From Marthasterias glacialis (lineage: Eukaryota; Echinodermata; Asteroidea; Forcipulatida; Asteriidae), in NCBI GenBank assembly GCA_911728455.2, contig OU452228.1, positions 24,104,450 to 24,168,449 on the forward strand: a DNA stretch of 64,000 bases, given 5' to 3'. Below, piece by piece: positions 45,654 to 56,723 of this stretch (position 1 is its first letter; every line of letters starts with the position of its first letter). The notes under the pieces are model-generated. The model saw nothing but the letters and a program-made list of their open reading frames with translations. It ran no database searches and was not told where the DNA came from. Made by a program: the position numbers and the translations under genes.

Positions 45654-45834
45654 AATAGACCTTTTTATCATGGTGCGGCCATCTTGATTTTCTCCCATGT
45701 AAATCAATGTACCCAAACCGAGGCTGGAAGGAGAAATAGTCTGGTTCCTTTTCGTACAATGAATGTTGGCATCCATTACTGTTATTGGATACAAGGAACA
45801 TGACCAAGATGGTGGCAGCATGATAAAAGTCTAG
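45654..45834 (+). mobile_element. MITE family B, full length
   Basis: It starts AATAGACCTTTTTATCATGG and ends GCATGATAAAAGTCTAG. The interior has GTGCGGCCATCTTG, AACCGAGGCTGGAAGG and GGATACAAGGAACATGACC-AAGATGG. Confidence 0.8.
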
Positions 45835-46039
45835 TGTTATTTTGGACAACAGTCATGACGGCGCCAAATCCTCTAAAATCAGGCAAGTTCCTGAATAGGA
45901 TTTGGGAGGGTAAGGGTTGATTTCTCTATTTAAAAAAAGAAAGAAGATGTCTTTATTTTCAAAAAAAAGAAAAAAAAAATTATTTTTTAAACTATTTTTC
46001 TACCCGTTATTAGTCATAAGATGCATACAACATCATTCT

Positions 46040-46420
46040 TCATTCAACAGGACTCTGGAAAGTACTGAGTACAAAATGCCCATCACACATCAGTGTAGGG
46101 GAAAGTATAAATAGTATTCTTTATCTCTGATGCAAATTTAATATCAATTTAAAACCGTTGCAGTACCCACTGCTAATATATAGGATACGAACTGGCCTCT
46201 AGCTACCGGGCAAGCTCGCTGGTCTAGTGGTAAGACATCTGCTCTAGAATGACAAAGGACGTGGGTTCAAATCCCAACCAAGTAATATGCCTGTGGATTT
46301 TTTTCCCCCACATGACTTGGGAAAGTACAGAGTACAAAGTGCTTAACACACATTGGTGTTGGGTAAAACATAAATAATATTATGTTTTATCCATACACCG
46401 ATGGTTAGTGTTTTGTAAAC
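46040..46420 (+). mobile_element. tRNA-derived SINE, type I, dimeric
   Basis: The body sequence 46050-46200 (GGAAAGTACTGAGTACAAAA, then TTATCTCTGATGCAAATTTA) is followed by a head at 46208-46286 (GCAAGCTCGCTGGTCTAGTG, GTGGGTTCAAATCCC). A second body follows (GGGAAAGTACAGAGTACAAA). So one body precedes and one follows the head, which suggests tandem or dimeric insertion. Confidence 0.7.
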
Positions 46421-47760
46421 CCCATGGAAATTTAACATCTAAAACTTCAACTCCATGAGTCAAATATACACGTACATGTGTACACATGTAGAAATGTTCA
46501 CAAACCCCTGATAAATATTAACCATTAATCATTTTTTCTGTACAAAAGGGTGACTACCTTAATTGATGAAATTTTCACAGGTTGGTTGTCTGGAATGGTT
46601 GTTGAGTAGAGAGTAGAGGATGGGGAATGAAAAAAGTAAATGATGGATCGAACCTTTAATGTATGTGTACACAAATGCAAAGTTGTGGAAGAGATCACGT
46701 GTCATTTAGTATAAGAACTAAATATGTAACATATGTACCCCAATTACTGTATGATGAATTATACAGTGCGCTCCTCATATCTCCAATGCCAGTACATGTA
46801 CTACCGTGCTCTATTCATCCAAATGTCAAGTCAGACACAGAATGTCACGTCAAAACTAATGAAATCCATTCTAATTTTGCCCACTGACTTCCACAAAAAC
46901 TCATTACGCCATTGCAATCGGGGGTCCCAGTTGGCAAGCATCCTTTCCCTCCTGGCTGACATGGGGGGGGGGGTGTTGGAAAAATGGATGTCATCGACAA
47001 AATGAAATATCAGTCTCGACTGGCTATGTTCCTCCTTGGAGTTGCTTGCACCAAATGGGTGATAGTTATAAAATCTGCATGATTCGGACACATTTAAAAA
47101 AAATGTTTATATTTTTATATTTTAAGATTGTTTTTTTTTTTTGTGAACACACCCATTGTGGGAAAGGGATGGACTGTACAAAATACGACAAACTTTCATC
47201 AGGTTATTTTCTGAAGCTACAGTACTGTGAACAGATAATCAAATTGGAGATTCAATAATTGTTCACGACCAAATGTCAAGAGGCGAGGGTTTTCTACACC
47301 GTAACATGCTTTTTTTTCTCCTTTTTTTTTTCTTCTTCAGTTTGTTAAATTTTATTATTATAAGGGCTTTAAGATATTTGAGCTCAGCACTCGGATAATT
47401 CACTGCCTTGGGTGTGGATATCTTGGACCTCTAAATGTGTTTCTTTTTTTCCTCTCTTCTTTTACTCTTTGCCTCGCGGTGGTTTTGAGGTGGATATTAT
47501 TGAATTAAATTGAGGCAGACTTGATGCCATTCACCTCACACTTTACAGGTCTGACTGCCATTTCTTTTGTTTTTCCATCAGTGCTTTGCTAATTAGTTTG
47601 CTGTCTCCAATGAGGAGGAACTAAAATAAATTAAGAAAATTTCTTTGTTTTCCATAAGCTTTTGAGAAAGACATTACTGGAGTCTAAGTGTGAGGCCATT
47701 TTAGGGAAAAGGGGAGCAGGGAATCATGGGAAGGGATCAAGAAATAAGCGAGAAAATAAT
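46421..47760. other. unassigned non-coding DNA
   Basis: No supported gene. An 18-bp perfect palindrome (TACATGTGT/ACACATGTA) is at 46473-46490. The part at about 47380-47610 is repeat-free and may be a conserved regulatory element; see the finding. Confidence 0.45.
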
Positions 47761-47945
47761 AGCCAATCAAATTAGAGGCATTATAGACAAAGGGATGGCC
47801 AATGACCAATCAGAGTTAAACAGTTTAGACAAAGGGGTGACCAATGGTGGACAATACAAAAGGGGGATTACTAAATAGGGCAATAGGGCAATAGGGCAAG
47901 CTGGCCAATGTTGGACAGTACAAAAAGGGGGATTATATATTGTTC
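47761..47945 (+). promoter_or_regulatory. CCAAT-rich imperfect tandem repeat
   Basis: Five CCAAT motifs lie within 160 bases: GCCAATCAAATT, GGCCAATG, GACCAATCAG, GACCAATGG and GGCCAATG. The units ACAAAGGGATGGCCAATGAC, ACAAAGGGGTGACCAATGG and AAGCTGGCCAATGTTGGAC show a diverged tandem structure. Two of them end in ACAATACAAAAGGGGGATTA / ACAGTACAAAAAGGGGGATT. It includes a TAGGGCAA triplet repeat. A TATATA lies at the right edge. Promoter function is only a possibility. Confidence 0.3.
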
Positions 47946-49075
47946 AAAGGTTGTGTCTACTTTACACTGAGAGATCACTCTGGTTTGTCATTTTGGAGTT
48001 TTGAAAAATTCCCAAAACTCAGTTTGTCCTGATGTCCGAAAGGAATTATTTTAGGAATCTCTCTATTCGTCTTAAAGTTTCGTTGAAAGATCGTCTGCTG
48101 TCCATGTACTAAATCCAGTCATGCTTTGTTGTCTGGTCCCTGGACTTGTAACTGTGCTTTCTGTATGCTCCTACCTTGCTGTCACACTCTACTGTGTTTT
48201 AGAGCATGGATCCTCCAGCAGTATTGCTGTGGTTTAATTAAGCATTTGCATATTGTATACATTGTCCCTTTTTCCCTTTTTTTTCATTTGAGAAACCAAT
48301 AAGTGCAAGGGTAAAAATAAACCAATAACTACTATTGTGCATTAACACTACAGGTTCATCTAGTGATAAAGTCAGGATTTGGAAATAGGGTGTCAGAGTT
48401 TGCTGTCTGCCTGGTAAAAAAAAAAGAGAAAAAAAAAGCTTTTCACGGTTTTCACCAGGGTTTTTCAAAACTGGGGGAATTCTGGAAGTGTGGCCGAAGC
48501 ACGCTGAATTGAAACCAGGTCCTTGGAATGTTGTTATTTGACGTTCATGTTTGGTTTGAAAAGCTCTACTGTACAATCTGGAGCATTTGAAATGGTTTTA
48601 TGTTGTGATTTTTTTGTGTGAATTGATCTTAAAATCTCAAAATTGGCCGTTGTTCTCGTGTATTGGTCCGTAATTCCACGCACCGTCCCAATACGCTAGC
48701 TTGTACACATGGGGAGAATCCTGATGTTATTTTCTTCAGATACAAAGAAATCTTGTGATGTGATCTACTTCTCTAGCACTGAGGAGGCTGTTCCCAGAAG
48801 CTCCCTAGAAAGAGATAACTTCAAAAGTTATCTAAAAGTAGAAATGTCTTAATTTCCACATACTTTCTAAAAGTTGGATCTGAGTTTCAGACATTTTTGT
48901 CAGCGATGAATCTCACTCCTATAAGAAGGACAAGAGAGGCATAAAGTATCTGTTTTTATTGTCAACACTTAGTGTTTTAATTAAACATGTTGATGTGAAA
49001 AGATTTGAAATCTATCAAAATGAAATCACCCAGGAGGTTCAGCCCCCCCCCCCTCCTCCTCCCACACGCTAAAAA
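47946..49075. other. unassigned non-coding DNA
   Basis: No gene. 48482-48530 shares sequence in reverse with 36934-36982. There is a C-run near 49044-49053. Confidence 0.45.
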
Positions 49076-49404
49076 CTGAAGTGTTGAATCCAACACTTAC
49101 ATGTGTGTGGTCGATGACTACACTCTGAAAGTGTTGAATCCAACATTGTTAATGTTAAATCCTGCATTTTAAAATGTCAAATCCAATGCAAAGAGTTGAA
49201 TTCAACAGTTTAAGTGTTAGTTCAACATTTTCAATTTGTTTTCATTGAAATTACTGAATCAGCACTTTAAATGTTGAATTAACAGTTTAAAAGCAAGATT
49301 AAACGTTTTACATGCTGGATTGAAAATTTTAAAATGTTGGATTTCACACTTTCAAAGTGTAGTCACTGACCGCACACATTTTTTGATTGGATTCAACTCT
49401 TCAG
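49076..49404. mobile_element. palindromic element G with iterated GTTGAATC motifs
   Basis: The left end CTGAAGTGTTGAATCCAAC-A and right end GATTGGATTCAACTCTTCAG are inverted. The next blocks also pair: GTGTGGTCGATGACTACACT and AGTGTAGTCACTGACCGCAC. The inverted arms are about 70 bp. The middle carries further TTGAAT/ATTCAAC copies in both directions. It is 329 bp and non-coding. Confidence 0.75.
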
Positions 49405-49424
49405 TTTGACTCGTACAGCTACCT

Positions 49425-49607
49425 GGGCCCAATGTCATAGAGCTTCTCAAGCACCAAAAGGAGCTAAGCACAACATAGCTTACCACAATAAGGTTACCAG
49501 CCAAGTTACCATGTCACATGTACGTTTTGTGACTGGTATCCTGCTCATGTCTGCCGAGCGGAACATTTTTAAGCGATACTTTCTGCTTAAGCAGCTCTAT
49601 GAATGGG
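49425..49607. mobile_element. MITE family A, full length
   Basis: GGGCCCAATGTCATAGAGCT at the left and TGCTTAAGCAGCTCTATGAA-TGGG at the right. The interior has CACAATAAGGTTACCAGCC and GTGACTGGTATCCTGCTC. It lies 20 bp from the end of element G. Confidence 0.75.
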
Positions 49608-51034
49608 TTTTGAGGCATTGCATGGTGAGGTATCAATGTAAATTCGGTGTGCAGTTACACCATTTGATTATATTCACTTTGCTATATAAAGTAGATAGTT
49701 CTGGTGAGAACTTTTGCTATTATTCTACCAACTACAACTCCATGAAATTGGGCCTTGTTCTTTAAAAATGTTTTGTTCGTTGAATCACACCCCTGAACCA
49801 ATGTGCAGTTCCCCCTTTGAATTCCCATCCACATGTTCCTGCCGATTATTTGTATAAATCAATTGACTTGAAAGTAGTTTCTTTCCCCTTCGTTAAAAAA
49901 AAAGAGAGAAACAACTATCGTCAGATTTACGACGATGTATGAAGTGTTCTCGTGGAATTACCGTCTTGAAACAGGACTTACGTACTCTGAGATGGTGAGG
50001 ACCCTTCTGCATAATTTCTGCCTTCACTCCCTGAGTCTAAGATGATGGGGAAATTGCTTCACAGACAACACATCCCTAATGGGGAAGCAGATAAACAGGG
50101 AAACTCATTTGCATGTGGAGGGGGCGACAGCGTTGGGGGGACGTTAGGTTGATTTACCCCCATGGTGGCTTCTATCTCATCGTAGCCCCTGTAAAGCTCT
50201 GATCAAGATGGTAATTTCAGAGCAATTGAAGAGGAAAACAGCCTGGCGGATCTCTGTCAAACAGAGGTTGAATTTTCAAACGAAAGAAAAAGAGAGAAAA
50301 AAGAAGCAGAAAAGCACAACAAAATATAAACCAAAGCCCCAGCAAATATCTAAATCAGATCTTGATTTTCTGTTGCAAAGAAAGTTTTTATTTTCATTAA
50401 TTAGTTACATCTTGCCATGCAATTTATGACACACAAACCAAACAAAACTTATTTTATTGGTTTTGCTCTGAAATGTATGATGGATGGAGCTTAATTGTCC
50501 TTAAAAAAACCTCAGTTAATTGAAAAGATGTCAAGCCGAGACACAAAACAAACAAACAAAATGTATTTTACCTTCTTTGCTTTGAATTGTGTGATTGATG
50601 GAGGCTATTTGACAAAAAAAAAAAAAAAAAAAAACCTTTTTTAATTGAAAAGATGTTGAGCTGATAATAACGAGTCTCAACTCAGTGGAGCGGAGTGTGA
50701 TTGGAAGGATGACCGTCATGCTGAGACTGATGTTGACACCTGTTAATATAAAGCCAGCGGAATGTTTCCCCCTTTTTTTCTGAGTATGTTGAACTGAGTG
50801 GTTTCCTCGGTTGACATATTTGAAAAGAAGATTTATTTGAATCCATAGAATGACTCATCACTCATGATGGAACGCTTAGAGACGAAAAATAGTGTTTCAC
50901 AGTTAAAATACAATTGTGTAGGATGGGTGGACATTATGTACAACGTACATATGATAATAGACCATCAGTGAGGCAGACGGGGGAAATATTCGGGGGAATT
51001 GTGCCTTGAATCGTGATGATACAAACGTGGAATA
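49608..51034. other. unassigned non-coding DNA
   Basis: No gene. A short A-family end (ATGAAATTGGGCC) is at about 49742-49754. There are A-rich tracts at about 50285-50310 and 50614-50635. Confidence 0.5.
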
Positions 51035-51128
51035 TTTGTCATTTGAAAAAATATAGGTAGAATAACAAGCAATTTTCAAAATGGCTGCCATTGCTTGTTA
51101 TTCTACCGATATTTTTTCAAAGGACAAA
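51035..51128. repeat. long hairpin, 38-bp stem, 18-nt loop
   Basis: Positions 51035-51072 pair with 51091-51128 with only two mismatches (both A opposite G). The core reads GGTAGAATAACAAGCAA and returns TTGCTTGTTATTCTACC. The loop is TTTTCAAAATGGCTGCCA. Open frames on both strands here mirror each other because of the palindrome. Confidence 0.85.
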
Positions 51129-52798
51129 CCTGCAATGGCTCTCCAGCCAAATATCCTTCCTATGTCAGACCCTGACTGTGTGCCAAATTACAGGCTTGTA
51201 TCATCAAAGGCACAATCCCATCACCTACTTGCTGTATATACTTGCAAGTATTTGAATATTTTTGAGAAACCAGGGATGGATTTCGCAAAACTAGTCCTAA
51301 CTTAGGACCATTCCAACTTATGACTTGTCATTTAAGTTAGGACTAGTTACTCGTCCTAACTTGAGATAAGACTAATCCACACTTGGTCTTCCACATGCAT
51401 TGCTTTAACTTCATTCATTTTAACATTCAAATATGTATGAGACTTGCCCATTCTATTTACAATATCATGTTAAAAAAACATCAATTTCACAATAGAATTA
51501 TTACAATACCCTAATAAAAAAAGTACACAAAAATTACCACAGCAGGCACCACTAATTCTAAGAAGGGATGTACGTTAAAAAAAATAGTAATAAAGAATAA
51601 AAAAAGAGAATTCATAAAATAATAATACTAAGAGCTCTCACCTGTTTTACGATAAATTTAAACACCATAAAAATGTCCAGGATTACACTATTTATCTTTG
51701 AACATCTGTCATGGAGATTGACTCCTGAACATGTACAACAATGTATCGCAAACAATGGGTCATGACCCAAAAAGTGGGTCAGGGAAAAGTGAAGGTGGGT
51801 CACCAAACTTTTTCAGCAGGTAGCGCTAATATTTATCATATCACTTTTGATCATTCTGTTATCAATAGAGATTGATTTTCCAACAAAGATGGTATTTTTA
51901 CTTAAAAATCAGCCAGTGATTGGTGGGTTGGTCACGGTGGGTGGGTCACGTTCGAGTGCCTCAAACTTTCATTGGGTCATCGGCCTAAAAGTTTGCGTTT
52001 GCGGACTGCAGATGTAAAAGGCCTGAATTTCAAGAAGATCTTCACTAACCACTAGCCTAAACAATAGCTCAGAACTGTTATTAGACAGTTCTAATAAAAT
52101 ATATTTATTTTGTAGATTTGCAGAATTTGTTTTGAAAAGAATGTCTTTGGAAAAAAACACTGCAGGACTTGTTTGGTTGTTGGGTTGACTGGTAGTTCAA
52201 AGACTGTTGTACATGAGTGTGAAAGCTCAAATTTGACATCGTCAAGCTATTAGAGACTGTACTAAGTTGTTAGCTGTTTTTTTAAAGCTCAAACTTATAA
52301 ATCGTTTGGATAAGTTTTGCTGAGCAGAATCAGATCATCAGCCAAAATGCTATGAGATAATTGCCTATAACAGGTTCACCCCTAATAATACACATCTTTT
52401 ATAATGCTATGGGTATCTCAAAGTGCTCATTATTTTGATTTAAGATATATTTTGAATGGGAGACTTTTGGATGGTCCTTTTTCTCGGTTCTCACTAGTAG
52501 TACACATGCTCAGAACCTCGCGCGCAATACTAAGCATGTGCGTGCATGCTCAGAACTGTCAAAAAGGGCCGTTGTGTTTGCTGCAGCCAGCGTCTCAAAA
52601 GTCTCCCATTATGAGACTGGTTTATATGGTGCCTTGTGTAAACAAGGTGCTGTGGTGCAATCTACAACCAACCATGCCAGAAACACCTGAGTGAGCTCCT
52701 TTTCTGAACGATAAGTCCACTGGGCTCACGTGCATTACACAACACACGCAGCAATTATGGTTAAAAATGTTTTGCTTAAGGACTTAAGCAAATGACCT
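51129..52798. other. unassigned DNA with degraded repeats
   Basis: Near 51285-51375 is an R8 relative with CTAGTCCTAACTTAG arms. At about 51745-51980, repeated GGGTCATGACCC / GTGGGTCACC motifs near both ends resemble the ends of hAT-type DNA elements, without transposase. 52640-52690 is repeat H. There is no gene. Confidence 0.4.
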
Positions 52799-52991
52799 GG
52801 GCCCAATTTCATAGACTTGCTTAAGCACAAAATATTGCTCAGAAAATGTCTGCTAAGCAAAAATAAGCAGGATACCAGTCACAGTTAGTACATGCGAGAT
52901 GGCATTTTGGCTGGTAACCTTATTGTGGTAAACATAATTTTGTTGTGACTAGCTACTTTTTGTGCTTAAGCAGCTCTATGAAATTGGGCCC
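52799..52991. mobile_element. MITE family A, best preserved copy
   Basis: GGGCCCAATTTCATAGACTT at the left and AGCTCTATGAAATTGGGCCC at the right. The inverted ends agree at 32 of 34 bases. If the element is taken as GGCCC...GGGCC, it is flanked by CTG on both sides, a possible 3-bp target duplication. It is 193 bp. Confidence 0.88.
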
Positions 52992-53080
52992 TGGACCATG
53001 ACCTGGACCTGAACCCACACTCTGCACACCAGAGCTTGGGTTTGATGAGAGACTGCACGACCATGACACTACATGACACC
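52992..53080 (-). mobile_element. tRNA-SINE head fragment, reverse
   Basis: On the minus strand, GTCATGGTCGTGCAGTCTC and GTGTGGGTTCAGGTCC look like a type II tRNA-derived head. The body is not seen. Confidence 0.4.
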
Positions 53081-53152
53081 CCTAGTCCACTAGGTCCACT
53101 TGGCAGCTCCTTCAGGATGATCAGTTCATAACAGAATCCCAAACAGAAGTAC

Positions 53153-53338
53153 TGACCCCTTGCATGCACATCACACACGGTGACTGTGCCACGCTCAACA
53201 TTTTGGGAGTCAACAGGTAAGTGTGTAAACACTGCATCGCCTAAAACTCACACTGCAATGTATAACACACGGAGACATTGACTCCCAAAATGGCCAATCC
53301 AAGACTATTGTGATGTTGACATCAGATGAATTGGGTCA
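53153..53338 (+). mobile_element. MITE family C, full length
   Basis: TGACCCCTTGCATGCACATC at the left and ACATCAGATGAATTGGGTCA at the right. The inner arms are CATTTTGGGAGTCAACAGG and CATTGACTCCCAAAATGGCC. It is 186 bp. Confidence 0.8.
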
Positions 53339-54065
53339 TCAGTGTGAAATGCTTGGCAGGTCAAAACAAAATTGTCTGGGAAAACTACAGACTTTGAGAG
53401 AATTGTTAACACATGCTGCTCGTTCGACGAGAGAAAACACGTGTTGCTAATGTGTTCATTTAACGCCAGTTGACGCATCTTATTTTGAAAACACTTGAGT
53501 CAACGACAGATATGTCTCAGCCAAGATTGTCTCTGTAAAGTCACCAGCTTAGGATCTTAATGAAAATGCAAGTCGGAGGAATTCAAGTCTTTTATGTACA
53601 TGTAGTAACAAAACATTGGCTTGTAATAAGTCAGTTTTTGTTGAAGAACAAACTATAACATTTGCAATGTTGTTTTCTTTTTCTTTTCTTTTCTTTTTCT
53701 GTCCATTATTTTGAAGATGCACTTTGGGAGAATTCCAGTTGGAAGCAGATTCATAAATTGTCCCCATATGTATTTTCCCCACATTTGTTTTTATTATAAT
53801 GTCTTTTTGCTACATAGCCGGCGCTACACTTGTAAAATTGCCTGAGTGGAGTTGCCGGAGTGAATCATGAACGGCGCGTTACGGAAAACGAGCGATAATA
53901 AACAGTTGCTCTTCATCAGTATCACTCACTCTTCCATTGACGTCATCAAACCGTTCCCAATCACTCAATTTTTAGACTGTAGTCTGGCAGTACAAACAAG
54001 GTCCGATTTCATGAAGGACCTATGTACGCGCCCAGCAAAAAGAGACTTGACCTGGTGTTCATAGC
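53339..54065. other. unassigned non-coding DNA
   Basis: No gene or clear element. Confidence 0.5.
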
Positions 54066-54215
54066 GAACATTTTTTCTTTTTTTCGCTGGCTACAAGGTG
54101 AGCCACTCTCGTAAAGGAATTCTTTTTTAATTTGATATATGAACATTTTTTCTTTTTTTCGCTGGCTGCAAAGTGAGCCACTCTCGTAAAGGAATTCTTT
54201 TTTAATTTGATATAT
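54066..54215. repeat. 75-bp tandem duplication
   Basis: Units 54066-54140 and 54141-54215 differ at two positions (CTACAAGG versus CTGCAAAG). 75 is a multiple of three, so a minus-strand open frame repeats 25 residues, but there is no other sign of coding. Confidence 0.92.
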
Positions 54216-54309
54216 CAGCAAAGATCCCTCTTTAAAAATTCCCACCTGTTTGATTAGACCTCCCTCATGAATGTTACAGCCAGATACATGTACTGTTTGT
54301 TGGAGTTCT

Positions 54310-54463
54310 CGACCCAATTCCACGGAGCTGCTTAACATGATCAGCAGAATCGGGTTACCAACCAGAACACATTGTTTGCAACTGGTTCCCTGCTCATTTT
54401 CAGTTAGCTGATGAATTTGTTTAGCAGCATTTTCTGCTTGACAGCTTGATTAAAAACGGGCCC
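54310..54463. mobile_element. MITE family A, diverged copy
   Basis: CGACCCAATTCCACGGAGCT-GCTTAAC, GGGTTACCAACCAGAACAC, CAACTGGTTCCCTGCTC and the end GATTAAAAACGGGCCCCC retain A order. Confidence 0.65.
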
Positions 54464-54564
54464 CCGAGTGTTTTTGCATTTTATTACCAGTGAAAAAGAA
54501 AGTGGTACTTGTAGCGATGCAGATTTCATTGGTTGCTAGTAAAAACATGGCACTTTTGCTCAGT

Positions 54565-54919
54565 CAAATTTCATGGCTCTGATAACAGAAAAATCCACGC
54601 TTAGCGTAATCATATTTCACAGGTTAGCAAGTAATTTTTACTGTTGCACTCATATGCTTACTCCACATTACTAAGCATTTTTCGCTAACACATCTAGCAC
54701 AGAAAGTTGCCGCAAAACCTGTAAGCGGAGAATGCCAACTGTATGTGGAGAATAGACCTTTATGCGTGTGACGTTATTATGAGCATTTAGTACAGGAAAG
54801 GACACCCTCGCACTGAGGCCAAAACAGTTACAACGCAAGTTCGATGCTGCGTTTGACCTCAAAGATGGCGCCGAATGCTTAAGGTCTATTCCACGGTAAG
54901 CAGAGCCAAGAAGTTGGGC
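54565..54919. mobile_element. MITE family F interrupted by a B element
   Basis: It begins CAAATTTCATGGCTCTGA. The stretch CGCTTAGCGTAATCATATTT-CACAGGTTAGCAAG is shared with 58318-58365. A B-type element sits at 54751-54890. It resumes with CCACGGTAAGCAGAGCCAAG and ends in an inverted AAGTTGGGC. Confidence 0.6.
54751..54890. mobile_element. MITE family B, short subtype, nested
   Basis: AATAGACCTTTATGCGTG at the left and AATGCTTAAGGTCTATT at the right, 140 bp. The interior differs from the 180-bp subtype and carries CAAAGATGGCGCC. It is inserted in the F element. Confidence 0.8.
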
Positions 54920-55086
54920 TAAACAAGTTTGCTAAACAATTTTATTTGTAAAGTAAAAATTTGCAGGGAACCAGTCATGAGCTGGGGCGTATAACACAGT
55001 GGTTTGCCTGGCAACCCATTTTTGCTCAGCAACATTTTCTGTGCTTAGCAAATGTGTAAGCTTTACAGCATTATGAACTTGAGTCC
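54914..55086. mobile_element. MITE family A, diverged copy
   Basis: GTTGGGCTAAACAAGTTTGC, TTGCAGGGAACCAGTCATG, TGTGCTTAGCAAATGTGTAA and TTATGAACTTGAGTCC. The inner blocks match the copy at 28106. Confidence 0.6.
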
Positions 55087-55087
55087 A

Positions 55088-55183
55088 GGGTCTAATTTCA
55101 TGACTCTTGCTTACCACAGAATTCTACGCTTGCAGTGCACTTAAAAGCTCCTGAATCTATGGGAGTAAGCGCAGAATTCCGTT
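55088..55183. mobile_element. MITE family F fragment
   Basis: GGGTCTAATTTCATGACTCT-TGCTTACCACAGAATTC, then GGGAGTAAGCGCAGAATTC. It has an inner inverted pair around GAATTC and relates to the F copies at 57848 and 58297. Confidence 0.5.
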
Positions 55184-55847
55184 TGTTTTTTGTTTTTTTC
55201 AAAAGGAAACATTTTATTCGATCAACTTCTTAACTTAAATACAAAACTACTTAAGAGATCATGGCAGTTTTTTTATTAAAATAACTTGACCTGTAAAATC
55301 ATTTTAAAAATACAGAATTAATCTTGACACAGTATTTCATTTTGTGTGAAATTTTACTGTAGATTCATTTGTGATTGAGATGTACTTTTCCAAAGTATAG
55401 CAACATTTTAAGTCAATTTTCATGAGTGCAAGGGATGGTCTGCTGTCATTCATCTTCATCTTATTAATGTAAAGAAAAGAAAAAAAGTTAAAAAAAGAAA
55501 AAATATAACAAAAAACCATCATGTAATAATGTAAAATGTGTAATCGTTGTTTTTACAAAATAATAAAAAAAAACCTTTCTTTTCCCCTTGATTTTTCATA
55601 GCATTTGAAGTTTTACATTGGTTTTCAGGAGTAAATTCATTCCCATCCTCTAGTTTCAACACACACTCCACACAATCAACATGGGGGGATTTCATCAAAT
55701 TCATGATTTAGAGTAAGCAATGAAAAAACATTTTATATTTTTATAAGGAATTTTGTGAAGGCTCATAGCGAGATTATTTCAATTGCGGCAATTCAATAAA
55801 TAAATAAAAACTGATAATAGAAATATTTTGTTTCCTTCTTCGCTGTC
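55184..55847. other. unassigned non-coding DNA
   Basis: AT-rich with A-runs. No gene or element recognised. Confidence 0.5.
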
Positions 55848-56021
55848 ATAGACTTTTTTATCACAGTGCAGCCACCATGTTTTTCTTCCATTCAAACCAA
55901 TGTAACCAATCTGAGGCTTGAAGAAAAAATAGTCTGATACCCTTTTTATAAATTGAGAATTGCAACTACCAGTGTCATTGTGTATACAGGGAATCTGTCA
56001 AAGATGGCTGAGTGTATCATA
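55848..56021 (+). mobile_element. MITE family B, diverged copy
   Basis: ATAGACTTTTTTATCACAGT-GCAGCCACCATG, ATGTAACCAATCTGAGGC and TGTGTATACAGGGAATCTG-TCAAAGATGGC, with the end GTGTATCATACC. Both termini are decayed. Confidence 0.65.
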
Positions 56022-56590
56022 CCACACCCCAGCCTTTACTTTAACCCCATTATTCACCGGGCCATTTTATTCATACTAAAGCAGACTGTTTCCCAATTGT
56101 AATTTGACACTTAGTGGCATACAACTATTCTGCATCCCCCCCCCCTCTAAATCCATCAAATTGCATAAAAAGGGAAATCGTGTCGATCGTATAGTCTCTA
56201 TTAGACATGCTGTCTTCAGAATGCAACAGCTGAGGGGACTACCGTTTTATGCTTAATATTTGGTAAACAAGTTTGCTGTAGGGCTGGATTTTTTTTTTCT
56301 GCTGAGGTTGGACTTTTTTGTTATCACTTACACGTAGCTGATCACAGCATGCCACAGAAATTATTATTATTACTTGTTAAGATTATTGAATTCTCATTTT
56401 TATATAACGTTAAAATCTGATGGAAGCAAAAGTAATATTGTAGTAAATTATTGGGGTTTTTGTAAGCCGTGATTTTGTTAAACTAAAACACCTCTGTTTT
56501 TTTTAACAGTTTGAATTTTGTGACATTATTTCAAACCAGCTGCTGCTGATTGATCTTACATGGTTTTAGAGCTACTAAACATATAAATAT
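56022..56590. other. unassigned non-coding DNA
   Basis: No gene. There are C- and T-runs near 56138-56147 and 56290. Confidence 0.5.
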
Positions 56591-56723
56591 CGCTAAGCAG
56601 GGAATATGCTTGCTTAGCAGGAAGCAGGTTTAACAGCCAAAATGCCATTTTTGGTTTGGTGTTTTCTGCTTAATTTGATAAGCAGATTTTCTGCTGAAGA
56701 AACAGCTCTGTAAAATTTGCTCC
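56591..56723. mobile_element. MITE family A, termini eroded
   Basis: CGCTAAGCAGGGAATATGCT-TGCTTAGCAGGAAGC, ACAGCCAAAATGCCATTT and ACAGCTCTGTAAAATTTGCT-CC keep family A order. Confidence 0.6.

Noticed and set aside
51745-51980. Complete hAT transposon
   Set aside because: Only GGGTCATGACCC/GTGGGTCACC-like ends are seen; there is no transposase and no clear 8-bp duplication.
54009-54338. Minus-strand frame with a repeated 25-residue segment
   Set aside because: It is explained by the 75-bp tandem duplication in T-rich DNA; there is no other evidence of coding.
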